Part shown: positions 12,927-19,157 of the stretch, one piece after another
Position numbering within the stretch: the stretch's first letter is position 1
How the letters are laid out: every line of letters starts with the position of its first letter
Source: a virus
Direction: 5' to 3' (one strand)
Length of the DNA stretch: 22,932 nt
Virus record (IMG/VR): IMGVR_UViG_3300020125_000460
Span: 1 to 22,932 of that record
Notes under the pieces: model-generated
Seen by the model: only the letters and a program-made list of their open reading frames with translations
Database searches by the model: none
What the model was told of the DNA's origin: nothing
Made by a program: the position numbers and the translations under genes

Positions 12927-13270
12927 GACGGGTGCTCCTCGAGGTACTTCAGGGCGAAGTGCAGATATGACGGGACAGCCTGGGCGCCAGACTCCCAGCG
13001 CTGCACGGTGAGCCAGTGCACGCCCAGTGTGGCAGCGAGCTGGGTCTGGGTGAGCTTGTGCGCCTTGCGCCAGGTGCGCAGCTCGACAGCGGCCTGCGAG
13101 CGGCCATTGTTGCGGTTGTAGATGTCGGCGGACTTCTGCGCCTCGGCGGCGCCGGCGCTGCTGCCGGCGAAGCACGCGACCAGGTCGCCGTTTTCGGTGT
13201 CGACCACGTACCAGGCGCCGTTTTCACGACGCGTGGCGTAGCGAGGCAGGATGATGCTGTCGGCGGTCAT
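12923..13270 (-). CDS. XRE-type HTH protein with N-terminal sensor-like domain
   Basis: The 115-residue protein starts at ATG 13270 (ATGA overlap). Residues 64-112 form a helix-turn-helix of the XRE type: LRTWRKAHKLTQTQLAATLG then VHWLTVQRWESGAQAVPSYL. The N-terminal 60 residues (GAWYVVDTENGDLVACF then an Ala-rich helix ending ADIYNRNN) look like a small alpha/beta domain seen in phage proteins with no known function. It is probably a transcription regulator acting within the phage, and is the second-last gene of the leftward operon. Confidence 0.78.
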   Translation of the reverse strand: MTADSIILPRYATRRENGAWYVVDTENGDLVACFAGSSAGAAEAQKSADIYNRNNGRSQAAVELRTWRKAHKLTQTQLAATLGVHWLTVQRWESGAQAVPSYLHFALKYLEEHPS

Positions 13271-13485
13271 CGCGACTCCCAGGGCCAGCGAAAGCTTGGC
13301 CGCCGCTGCAGATCCTGCAGGGTGGCCAGGATGCGCTCCAGGACACGCGCGTTGCTGTTGGCGTAGACCCCGAAGTCTGCGCGCAGGGCCTTGAGCGTGG
13401 TGTCGATGTCGTCGAGGCTGCTCTCAATGCGATCAAGCTGGTCGAGACGCTGCTCCAGGCGGGCCACGCGTTCCTCCAGGGTCAC
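13267..13485 (-). CDS. 72-aa coiled-coil protein
   Basis: It starts with GTG 13485 (GTGA overlap) and ends in ATGA. Heptad-like leucines run through MTLEERVARLEQRLDQLDRI and continue to about residue 62, followed by a short basic WPWESR end. A parallel coiled coil and oligomerisation are likely; function is unknown. Confidence 0.65.
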   Translation of the reverse strand: MTLEERVARLEQRLDQLDRIESSLDDIDTTLKALRADFGVYANSNARVLERILATLQDLQRRPSFRWPWESR

Positions 13486-13673
13486 GAGCGCGCCTCCTCG
13501 GCCAGGTCGGCCAGGCGCTGATCGTTGTCGATGATGACCTGGCGCAGCGCGGTGAGTGTCTGGACGGCTTGCTCGAGTTCGATTGCGCGATCGAGCGCGT
13601 CCGGCCGCGCCGGGCTGATCTTGATGCTGTTGAGCCTGGCCAGCGCGTAGTCCAGGGCTTGTACGGAGTTCAC
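13482..13673 (-). CDS. 63-aa helical protein
   Basis: The GTG start at 13673 is preceded directly by the start-associated sequence GGCACCCAAAC (rather than by a longer frame from 13916). The product VNSVQALDYALARLNSIKIS continues DRAIELEQAVQTLTALRQVI and ends in a helical, acidic segment. The start also overlaps the TGA of the upstream gene. It resembles small helical accessory proteins; no family is assigned. Confidence 0.65.
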   Translation of the reverse strand: MNSVQALDYALARLNSIKISPARPDALDRAIELEQAVQTLTALRQVIIDNDQRLADLAEEARS

Positions 13674-13825
13674 AGTTTGGGTGCCTTTCGGAATGGGATG
13701 ATGTTGGCCGCCAGCGCTTGGCGACACTGTGGCGAGCATGGCTCCGAGGTATAGAAGTCGCCGCGTGCGGACACCGGAGTCTGGTGTCCGCACGGGTGGT
13801 GCAGGAGCCCGTGCTTGGGGCTCAT
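13670..13825 (-). CDS. 51-aa Cys/His protein
   Basis: The start is ATG 13825 (ATGA overlap, with AGGTG 6 nt upstream). The sequence MSPKHGLLHHPCGHQTPVSA contains HHPCGH, followed later by CSPQC, a likely four-ligand zinc site. Its last codons (KAPKL) are encoded by the start-associated sequence of the next gene, so that motif is both coding and regulatory here. Confidence 0.6.
   Translation of the reverse strand: MSPKHGLLHHPCGHQTPVSARGDFYTSEPCSPQCRQALAANIIPFRKAPKL
13674..13685 (-). promoter_or_regulatory. Start-associated sequence, copy 1
   Basis: On the minus strand GAAAGGCACCCAAACT directly precedes the GTG at 13673. The core GGCACCCAAAC is shared with copies before the starts at 15283 and 15511. 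GAAAGG at about 10 nt could be a weak ribosome site. Confidence 0.6.
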
Positions 13826-14019
13826 GGGCGCACCTGAGATGTCGCGACGCTGCGCGGTCTGTGGGCGATGGCCGGCAACTGGCAGCGATGCCAGTCTGGA
13901 GCCGGTGAGTAGGCACATGTGCGGCACAGGCCCACCCGGTGGGCCGGCTGTGATGGCACCCGGCGCAGTACGTAATCGCAGGCCTCGCCTTGGAATCCGC
14001 AGTCCGCGCAGCGCTTCAC
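13822..14019 (-). CDS. 65-aa zinc-ribbon-like protein
   Basis: GTG 14019 overlaps the upstream stop (GTGA) and has AGGTGG about 5 nt upstream; the frame is longer but the part upstream of this start overlaps the previous gene. The product VKRCADCGFQGEACDYVLRR has CADCG and later CRTCAY (two CxxC pairs) plus a third cysteine pair position, the pattern of a zinc ribbon. It ends in an ATGA overlap. Confidence 0.62.
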   Translation of the reverse strand: MKRCADCGFQGEACDYVLRRVPSQPAHRVGLCRTCAYSPAPDWHRCQLPAIAHRPRSVATSQVRP

Positions 14020-14222
14020 GAGGCCACCTCTGCGGCCTGAGAGCGCTGCGCGAGCTGCTTGCGGGCTCGAGCGAGGCGGACGACCAGGCTCAACGTCGAA
14101 GCTGGCCGCGTATCCATGACAGTGCCCTCGCGAGCGAAGCCGGTGTCGGTCGTGGACCAGACTTCCGTCCAGCCGACGACGACAGCCGGCCTGATGCGGC
14201 GGACAGTGCGACGTTGGCTCAT
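14016..14222 (-). CDS. Hypothetical 68-aa basic protein
   Basis: ATG 14222 overlaps the upstream stop as ATGA and the stop overlaps the next start as GTGA. The product MSQRRTVRRIRPAVVVGWTE is rich in arginine, with a middle GFAREGTVMDTRPAS and a helical end (RLARARKQLAQRSQAAE). No family is recognised. Confidence 0.55.
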   Translation of the reverse strand: MSQRRTVRRIRPAVVVGWTEVWSTTDTGFAREGTVMDTRPASTLSLVVRLARARKQLAQRSQAAEVAS

Positions 14223-14395
14223 GACAGCGGCTCAACCTCATGCGCGAACAGCATCACCTCGGTGCCGTCCGGCTTCTGGCAGACCACCATCGGCTCAACC
14301 CGGACGACCGTCAGCGGCGTGCGCTCCGGGTCAAGCATGGCGTAGATCGTGTCGCCGACTCGCGGGACAATGAACGGGAACTCGTGCGTGTGCAT
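14219..14395 (-). CDS. Hypothetical 58-aa beta-rich protein
   Basis: I chose ATG 14395 because a shortened start-associated sequence (GGCACCCA) directly abuts it; the upstream frame to 14536 would cover a folded leader. The product MHTHEFPFIVPRVGDTIYAM, LDPERTPLTVVRVEPMVVCQ has four or five predicted strands, an SH3- or OB-like small barrel. Function unknown. Confidence 0.65.
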   Translation of the reverse strand: MHTHEFPFIVPRVGDTIYAMLDPERTPLTVVRVEPMVVCQKPDGTEVMLFAHEVEPLS

Positions 14396-14403
14396 TGGGT
14401 GCC
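14396..14403 (-). promoter_or_regulatory. Start-associated sequence, shortened copy
   Basis: Minus strand GAAAGGCACCCA runs straight into the ATG at 14395; the AACC end of the full motif is replaced by the start codon. Confidence 0.5.
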
Positions 14404-14481
14404 TTTCAGGACCGGAAAGATTGCCCCGGACTTTGGACCGGGCGCCGGGCCTTCCACCGGCCAGAGCCGGTGCCATCGGTA
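14404..14481 (-). promoter_or_regulatory. Folded intercistronic leader
   Basis: This 78-nt gap (86 nt with the motif that ends it) is the longest inside an otherwise nearly gapless operon. Read leftward it contains CACCGGC-TCTG-GCCGGTG (14472-14455), a perfect 7-bp stem, then a second GC-rich hairpin around 14435-14451 (GG-CCGG/CCGG-CC) and two CCGG units. No U-tract follows, so it is more likely an mRNA leader structure than a terminator. Confidence 0.45.
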
Positions 14482-14718
14482 TCAGTGGCGCCCCATCACC
14501 CACGCGTACTCCGCGAAGTTCTGGTGATGCCGCCACAGCGCATAGCGGACAGTCTGGCGCCGGATGGCCGGCGTCCAGCGGGGATCCGTCTGGCCGGCCA
14601 TGGCCGCCTCAACCATGCTGACGACGTCAGCGTCAGGCGTGGCCACGTGAACGTGGCCCAACTTCCAATCAATGGCGCGTGTGGGTACCAGCGGGTCTAC
14701 GTGCGGTTTGCGAGTCAT
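14482..14718 (-). CDS. Hypothetical 78-aa protein
   Basis: ATG 14718 lies in an ATGA overlap with the upstream stop; the longer frame from 14820 runs back through that gene. The product MTRKPHVDPLVPTRAIDWKL continues HVHVATPDADVVSMVEAAMA and RQTVRYALWRHHQNFAEYAW, giving a beta strand pair and helices. The style resembles small phage proteins; no function is known. It is followed by the folded leader. Confidence 0.62.
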   Translation of the reverse strand: MTRKPHVDPLVPTRAIDWKLGHVHVATPDADVVSMVEAAMAGQTDPRWTPAIRRQTVRYALWRHHQNFAEYAWVMGRH

Positions 14719-15062
14719 GGCAGCCGGCTCCGGCACATGTCGCATGGGCAATACGCGTCCGGATGGCGCGGGGTGCAGCAGGTGCGACCGGCGAATGTCA
14801 GACGTCCGCAAACCTCGCACGGGACGTCTGTCAAGTCGCCGAGGCGCGGCCGCCCGAGGATCCTGTCCAGACCGGCGGCCGAAGCCGGTTCCGGTTTCAG
14901 GACCGCGGGCGACACTGATGAGCGCGCGAGACCGATTGCGGTCTCGACGGCTGCGCGAGTCTCGGCCTTGATTCTGGACGGCGCGCTCGTGTCATAGGAA
15001 TTGAGATAAAGGTCTGCCTGTTCGAGCGCGGCGAACAATTCCGCGATTAGCTGGTGAGACAT
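14715..15062 (-). CDS. 115-aa protein with C-terminal zinc ribbon
   Basis: The ATG at 15062 overlaps the previous TAA (TAATG). The N-terminal half is helical (MSHQLIAELFAALEQADLYL). The C-terminal half has CEVCGRLTFAGRTCC and later YCPCDMCRS, so four or more CxxC-like cysteines form a zinc ribbon or double-knuckle. It may bind nucleic acid; no named family is assigned. Stop and next start overlap as ATGA. Confidence 0.68.
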   Translation of the reverse strand: MSHQLIAELFAALEQADLYLNSYDTSAPSRIKAETRAAVETAIGLARSSVSPAVLKPEPASAAGLDRILGRPRLGDLTDVPCEVCGRLTFAGRTCCTPRHPDAYCPCDMCRSRLP

Positions 15063-15283
15063 TATCGGAATGCCCCTTGATAGGTGTCACAGCCGGTGCA
15101 ATCCGGCACTGTGCAGACGACTTCGGACAAATCGTCCGCATGGTGAAATGTGCGCGTGAGCGTCCGCAGAGCGGACAGGATGCGGATTTCGCTGGCGTAG
15201 ACATTTCCGCCATTGACGATGGGCCCGTAGGTTTTGAGCGCTTCAATCGCGACACCAATTGCTGTGGTCGTTTCGCTGGACAT
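15062..15283 (-). CDS. Hypothetical 73-aa protein
   Basis: The ATG at 15283 is immediately preceded by the full 12-base GGCACCCAAACC motif. The product MSSETTTAIGVAIEALKTYG has a helical first half and a C-terminal VVCTVPDCTGCDTYQG with three cysteines. The gap to the upstream gene is 15 nt, filled by the motif. Function unknown. Confidence 0.68.
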   Translation of the reverse strand: MSSETTTAIGVAIEALKTYGPIVNGGNVYASEIRILSALRTLTRTFHHADDLSEVVCTVPDCTGCDTYQGAFR

Positions 15284-15295
15284 GGTTTGGGTGCC
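15284..15295 (-). promoter_or_regulatory. Start-associated sequence, copy 2
   Basis: Minus-strand GGCACCCAAACC abuts the ATG at 15283, preceded by AGGAA. It is identical over 12 bases to copy 3. Confidence 0.7.
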
Positions 15296-15298
15296 TTC

Positions 15299-15511
15299 CT
15301 ATTCGCTGAAATAGCCGGGATCCTCAACGGATTCCCCAATGCTGTCGTCAAGGAAGGCGGCCGCGCCTTCCGTGTCGTCGTCGTCCCCGTCCCATCCGAA
15401 TGTCCGCGCGACGCCGGGATAGTCATAGTCGGACTGAATGAGAATCGTCTCGCCGGTATCGCTGGACAGGACGTAATCCCATCCGAAGGTGCCAGATTCA
15501 AGCGTAATCAT
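15299..15511 (-). CDS. Hypothetical 70-aa acidic protein
   Basis: ATG 15511 follows the full start-associated sequence; a frame back to 15670 would overlap the Gp88-like gene. The product MITLESGTFGWDYVLSSDTG continues LIQSDYDYPGVARTFGWDGD and then a DDDD-rich, strongly acidic end. Small acidic phage proteins can mimic DNA or bind host proteins, but there is no specific evidence here. Confidence 0.68.
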   Translation of the reverse strand: MITLESGTFGWDYVLSSDTGETILIQSDYDYPGVARTFGWDGDDDDTEGAAAFLDDSIGESVEDPGYFSE

Positions 15512-15523
15512 GGTTTGGGTGCC
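15512..15523 (-). promoter_or_regulatory. Start-associated sequence, copy 3
   Basis: Minus-strand GGCACCCAAACC abuts the ATG at 15511, preceded by GAGA. Together with a GGCCGC-TTAC-GCGGCC hairpin at 15540-15555 it fills the gap after the Gp88-like gene. Confidence 0.7.
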
Positions 15524-15545
15524 TCTCAGGGTGAACGGCGGCCGC

Positions 15546-16475
15546 TTACGCGGCCCGGGCGGACAGAACGAAACCGGTGTCGGATCCCATGCCAATGGCG
15601 CGTCCTTTGGCGGACAGTCCGACGACGACGCCGGCCGGATCCAAGAATCGCAAGTCGTCAGCGTCACCATTGATCACCCGGCGGCCGCTCCACAATTCCG
15701 GCATTAGCGCGTAATCGTGCTTTTGTCCGCAATCGAATACGACCGCAACATTTCCACCGGCCGCCAGAACATCGCGGACGTCCGCATCGTTCACCTCGGA
15801 ACGCGAGAATGTGAGGTGATAGTTGGCTGGCATCTCGCCACGTGCCCACGCAATGGCCCGGCGGGGATCCTTTGTGTAATCGTAGAACTGAATTTCAGGG
15901 AACGCTTCGAAGATTGTTCGCCTGTCCAGCATGCGCAAGCGTTCCCACGGAAGGTCTGACGTCCCGTTGAGGCGCACGACTGGCGTCAAACCGTGTTTGA
16001 GCGCTCGTCTCACGTGGGCTTGAATGGCCGCAACCAACAATGCCCAAAATTCTGGCCGGTGGTACCGGTAGTAATTGAGCCGAGCGATCCGGGCCCGCTG
16101 GACATCGTTCAGTCCGGCCGCGTCAAGTGCAATGCCACCATGGCCGGCAGTGTTGAGACATGCTGCGCGACATTCCGGCGACGCGAATTGACAGACGTTG
16201 AGCCCGGACAGCGTCGCCGGTGCAAAGTGCAGAATCGCGCTCGAATAGCCTCGCGCGCGACCCTTTTTGGTTTTGGGGTTGTACCCGTCCGGCGTGAGCA
16301 ATTCAGCGAAACCGCGCGCGGCCCGGTCGACAAGCTTGACAGCGGAGCGTTTCGCTCGGCGCTGTGCGCCTCGGCCGAACGTTGTGCAAGTGCAACGCCG
16401 GGTTTCAACGAACGTGCTAGATGAGCACGACAGGAAACTGAATTCGCACTGTGCCGCGTGAACGTGAGCGGTCAT
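15546..16475 (-). CDS. Gp88/DUF7227-like phage protein
   Basis: ATG 16475 overlaps the upstream stop as ATGA, giving 309 residues; the frame is open further but that part overlaps the first gene. The body has the conserved blocks of a phage family annotated as Gp88 or DUF7227: NVCQFASPECRAACLNTAGH (three cysteines, C95, C102, C106), VVRLNGTSDLPWE, IQFYDYTKDPRR, NYHLTFSRSE, NVAVVFDCG and RRVINGDADDLRFLDP, then VVGLSAKG. The N-terminus adds four cysteines (10, 17, 28, 30). The cysteine layout is compatible with a metal or Fe-S site, but no reaction is known for the family. It is the largest gene of the leftward operon. Confidence 0.75.
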   Translation of the reverse strand: MTAHVHAAQCEFSFLSCSSSTFVETRRCTCTTFGRGAQRRAKRSAVKLVDRAARGFAELLTPDGYNPKTKKGRARGYSSAILHFAPATLSGLNVCQFASPECRAACLNTAGHGGIALDAAGLNDVQRARIARLNYYRYHRPEFWALLVAAIQAHVRRALKHGLTPVVRLNGTSDLPWERLRMLDRRTIFEAFPEIQFYDYTKDPRRAIAWARGEMPANYHLTFSRSEVNDADVRDVLAAGGNVAVVFDCGQKHDYALMPELWSGRRVINGDADDLRFLDPAGVVVGLSAKGRAIGMGSDTGFVLSARAA

Positions 16476-16684
16476 GATTCGGCCGCGATCCGGCGTGCCT
16501 GTCGCCGAGCATTGACGAGATACCGATACGTTCGGCCGACGCGGGCGCCGGTAGCGTCCGTAAGAATGTAGAACTGTTCGCCATACTCGCGGGGAGTCGT
16601 CGGCGATGCGATGATGCGCTCGATACGGATGAATCCGTGGCGCGCGGACACGAACGTGCTGTTCGCGATCGGGTTGGGTGCCAT
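16472..16684 (-). CDS. Hypothetical 70-aa protein, first gene of leftward operon
   Basis: The ATG at 16684 lies 7 nt after the -10 hexamer TATATT and has no ribosome site, so it is probably read from a leaderless mRNA. The product MAPNPIANSTFVSARHGFIR, then EYGEQFYILTDATGARVGRT, is beta-rich with a basic helical end. The first codons contain GGCACCCAACC, close to the start-associated motif. It ends in ATGA with the Gp88-like gene. Function unknown. Confidence 0.65.
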   Translation of the reverse strand: MAPNPIANSTFVSARHGFIRIERIIASPTTPREYGEQFYILTDATGARVGRTYRYLVNARRQARRIAAES

Positions 16685-16691
16685 GACAGGG

Positions 16692-16697
16692 AATATA
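16692..16697 (-). promoter_or_regulatory. -10 hexamer of the leftward accessory operon
   Basis: Minus-strand TATATT (16697-16692, 5 of 6 to consensus) ends 7 nt before the ATG at 16684, so transcription should start at the codon. No strong -35 is seen. A palindrome, TATCGATA (16701-16708), lies just upstream, an operator-like place. Confidence 0.5.
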
Positions 16698-16708
16698 GCG
16701 TATCGATA

Positions 16709-17030
16709 GGTATTTGCGCAGGCCTGAACATGAAATCCATATGAGATATGCGCAAGCTGTGGGCGATGCGGCCGCAGCTCCCCTCACGCGTACACAAGGA
16801 TCGCGCGCGAGGCGGACGGCGGCCGCGCCGGCAGCCACCGGGTCAACCGGCAGCTGCGCGCACAGCCGGGGTGGGCATGCGCAGAGAAGGCACCCCTAGG
16901 GTGGGACATGCCCGACGTCTGTGGCCTCGCGGCCCCAGGGGGGGCTCCGGACAGGCAGGATTCGTGCTCGAGCTTGCATTCCAGCCCGATTGGCGACCCA
17001 GCCGGCTTGGTTCGTGCCCGATTGAACTAG
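16709..17030. other. Noncoding region between divergent operons
   Basis: This stretch separates the accessory operon from the virion operon. Frames across it are arginine- and proline-rich and are not credible. It contains a nested inverted repeat, GGGCATG (16873-16879) with CATGCCC (16907-16913), enclosing CACCC-CTA-GGGTG (16891-16903). It also holds a 9-bp direct repeat, GCCCGATTG, at 16984-16992 and 17016-17024, 32 bp apart, close to three helical turns. These may be binding sites for late-gene control. Confidence 0.5.
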
Positions 17031-17056
17031 CTTTAGGACAGAAAGTGACCTAAAGT
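17031..17056 (+). promoter_or_regulatory. Late operon operator and -10 element
   Basis: CTTTAGGACA (17031-17040) and TGACCTAAAG (17046-17055) form a dyad matching at 9 of 10 pairs around GAAAG. The right arm includes TAAAGT (17051-17056), a -10-like hexamer that ends 6 nt before the GTG at 17063. No -35 is present, so the promoter may need an activator or be repressed through the dyad. Confidence 0.5.
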
Positions 17057-17062
17057 GGCCCT

Positions 17063-17620
17063 GTGCATCGGCGCTGTACCGTCTGCGCCTACCCCCGAGC
17101 GGACTGGCTGAACCAGCAGCTAAGCCAGCACGCCCAGAACATCCTGAAGCTGGCCCGCGAGACTGGCCTCAATCGCAACGCTCTGGCCAATCACCGCACG
17201 CTGCACCTACCCAGCGGGCCATACAGCGAGGACGAGCAGAAGGGCGAGTTCCTCGGCGCCTTCAAGACCAGCGGTGACCTCAAGGGCTCAGCCGAGACGG
17301 CCGGCGTCAGTCGCGGCAGGGTGCAAGAGTGGCTCGAGCATGATGAAGCGTTCAGCTTCCGCTTCAACATGGCCAAGGCTGAACTTGTCGAGCACCTCGA
17401 GGTCACTGCTGTCGAGCGTGCCACCGTCGGCGGGAAGTTCGTCCGCAAGGTGTACCGCGGGGAGCACCTGTACGAGGAAGTCCACGAGTGGCGGCCGTCT
17501 GACGCAGCCCTGATCAAGCTGCTCTCGAGCCTCAAGCCCGAGGTCTACGGCGAGAAGATCAGCGTCACCCAGACCAGCATCGTCAAAGCGGTGGACATGA
17601 ATGCCTGGGCTGAAGTCTGA
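17063..17620 (+). CDS. terS: Terminase small subunit
   Basis: The 185-residue protein starts with GTG 17063, probably leaderless. Its N-terminus has a CTVCAYPR motif with a following LANHRTLHL, a zinc-binding helix-turn-helix module common in phage small terminases. The middle contains DLKGSAETAGVSRGRVQEWL, a second helix-turn-helix, then DEAFSFRFNMAKAELVEHLE and the typical terminal segment DAALIKLLSSLKPEVYGEKI. It should recognise the packaging site and deliver DNA to the large subunit encoded just downstream. It opens the virion operon. Confidence 0.85.
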   Translation: MHRRCTVCAYPRADWLNQQLSQHAQNILKLARETGLNRNALANHRTLHLPSGPYSEDEQKGEFLGAFKTSGDLKGSAETAGVSRGRVQEWLEHDEAFSFRFNMAKAELVEHLEVTAVERATVGGKFVRKVYRGEHLYEEVHEWRPSDAALIKLLSSLKPEVYGEKISVTQTSIVKAVDMNAWAEV

Positions 17621-17629
17621 CCAATGAAG

Positions 17630-17686
17630 AACCCCCGCAGCGGCATGCGCGCGAACGGCTCGTCAGCCGTGACCGCCTTGGGGGTT
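17630..17686 (+). other. Structured RNA between the terminase genes
   Basis: The 83-nt gap between the terminase genes can fold into one long nested structure: AACCCCC (17630-17636) with GGGGGTT (17680-17686), then GCGG (17640-17643) with CCGC (17673-17676), then ACGGCT-CGTC-AGCCGT (17655-17670). No U-tract follows, so it is not a simple terminator. It could modulate translation of the large terminase, protect the mRNA, or be the DNA packaging recognition site, which often lies near terS. Confidence 0.6.
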
Positions 17687-17703
17687 GATTCCAGGCTACC
17701 ACG

Positions 17704-19050
17704 ATGCCAGCGCTGAAGTCTGAACTCGTCGTCGAGCACATCACCGAGAAGCAGACCTTCGACGACGACGCCCGTCCCTACCGCCCCTTCGGCGCCAACC
17801 TCGAGCTGTTCCGCGCGAGAGATCGCGAGGTGGTGCTCGAAGGCCCAGCCGACTGCGGGAAGTCCAGGGCGTGTCTCGAGAAGCTCAACCTGGCCATGCT
17901 GAAGTACCCCGGTGCCCGCGGCGCCATCGTCCGTCAGACCAGGAAGAGCCTGACGTCGACGGCCATGAGCACCTTCGAGCGGTACGTCGTGCCGCCCGGG
18001 GCGCTCAAGCTGTGGAACGGCGAGGAGTATCGCTACACCAACGGCTCGAAGGTGTACCTGTTCGGCCTGGACGATCCTGAGCGCCTGAAGTCCTTCGAAG
18101 GCGACTTGATCTACGTCCAGGAGGTCAGCGAGGTTGCCAAAGAGGATTACGAGCTGCTGACGACGCGCGTCACCGGCCGCGGTTCCACGATGCCGTACCA
18201 GCAGATCATCGCCGATCTCAATCCGCGCGAGCCCAACTGGTGGCTGTACGAACGCGAAAGCAGCGGCGCCACCCGCTTCCTGAAGGTCACCCATGCCGAC
18301 AACCCCACCATTACCCCTGAGCGCCTGGCGCCCCTCGAAGCCCTCACTGGCTACCTCCGAGACCGCCTGCTGCTTGGTCTGCGGGTGGCCGCCGAAGGTA
18401 TGTTCTTTACCGAGTTCGATCCTCGTCACCACCTGGTCGATGCCTTCGATCCCCCGGACGATTGGGTTCGCTGGGTATGCGTCGACTACGGATTCTCCCA
18501 CCCATGGGTTGCCCTGTGGCTGGCTCGTGAGCGCCCGGGCGGCCGCATCTACGTCTATCGTGAACTGAGCCTCACCGGGCTCCGCGATGAGCAGCAGGCG
18601 CGCCTGATCCTTGATCGCAGCAAGGGCGAACAGCTCGCCCAGGTGGTGCTCGATCCGAGCATGTTCAACAACCGCGGTGAGCAGCAGCGGCCATCGATCG
18701 CTCACGTGTACGCCCAGGCTGGCGTGCCGAACATCGTCGAGGGCTTCAACCGGCGAGTTCAGGGCTGGGCGATTGTGCGACGTGCACTGGCGTGGGGTCC
18801 CGACGTCGCCGAGCAGCGGGGTGTCGAACTCGACTCACTGCCGCGGCTGAAGATCATGCACCAGCGCTGTCCAGAGCTGGTCAAGAACCTGCCGGCCATG
18901 GTGCGCGACAGATTGGACCCTGAGGACGTCGCCGACAAAGTCGGCACCACCCGCACGCCCGACGATGAAGTCGACGCCCTCAGGTACGGCCTGTGCGCGG
19001 ACGCCCAGCCAACTCGCTCCGCGGAAGCCCGCGACCTGGTGTTCGGGTGA
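17704..19050 (+). CDS. terL: Terminase large subunit
   Basis: The 448-residue protein has the ATPase and nuclease halves of the PBSX-type large terminase. The Walker A-like element is GPADCGKS (47-54), the Walker B region is LIYVQE (135-140), where a Gln precedes the catalytic Glu instead of Asp, and LLTTR (151-155) fits the coupling motif. The nuclease half has VDYGFSHPW (D261), VVLDPSM (D317) and DDEVDALRY (D420-D424), the acidic metal cluster. It should translocate and cut concatemeric DNA into the capsid through the portal. Length is usual for the family. The stop overlaps a micro-ORF (GTGA). Confidence 0.93.
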   Translation: MPALKSELVVEHITEKQTFDDDARPYRPFGANLELFRARDREVVLEGPADCGKSRACLEKLNLAMLKYPGARGAIVRQTRKSLTSTAMSTFERYVVPPGALKLWNGEEYRYTNGSKVYLFGLDDPERLKSFEGDLIYVQEVSEVAKEDYELLTTRVTGRGSTMPYQQIIADLNPREPNWWLYERESSGATRFLKVTHADNPTITPERLAPLEALTGYLRDRLLLGLRVAAEGMFFTEFDPRHHLVDAFDPPDDWVRWVCVDYGFSHPWVALWLARERPGGRIYVYRELSLTGLRDEQQARLILDRSKGEQLAQVVLDPSMFNNRGEQQRPSIAHVYAQAGVPNIVEGFNRRVQGWAIVRRALAWGPDVAEQRGVELDSLPRLKIMHQRCPELVKNLPAMVRDRLDPEDVADKVGTTRTPDDEVDALRYGLCADAQPTRSAEARDLVFG

Positions 19051-19157
19051 GGTACGCGCGGCAGCGATGGTGGTACCCAGCGTCGTGGGCCTATCGCTGG
19101 GTGCTGTTCCGCGGCTGCTGGAACTTCGACCGCCATCACACCTGGCGGCAGGCATGA
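19047..19157 (+). CDS. 36-aa Trp-rich micro-protein
   Basis: GTG 19047 overlaps the large terminase stop (GTGA) and the TGA overlaps the next start (ATGA), so both ends are tied to neighbours. The product, VRYARQRWWYPASWAYRWVL continuing FRGCWNFDRHHTWRQA, has six tryptophans and six arginines in 36 residues. This cationic, aromatic composition is unusual and suggests membrane or nucleic-acid contact, but it may also only serve translational coupling. No homologue is known to me. Confidence 0.6.
   Translation: MRYARQRWWYPASWAYRWVLFRGCWNFDRHHTWRQA

Noticed and set aside
15992-16004. CGTGTTTGAGCGC, a 13-base match to the end of repeat copy 2
   Set aside because: It lies in the Gp88-like coding sequence and lacks the CGCAATCGA arm, so a chance match is more likely.
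16748-17053. 101-codon rightward frame in the divergent intergenic region
   Set aside because: Very Arg/Pro-rich, no ribosome site, and it covers inverted repeats and the late operator; regulatory DNA is more likely.
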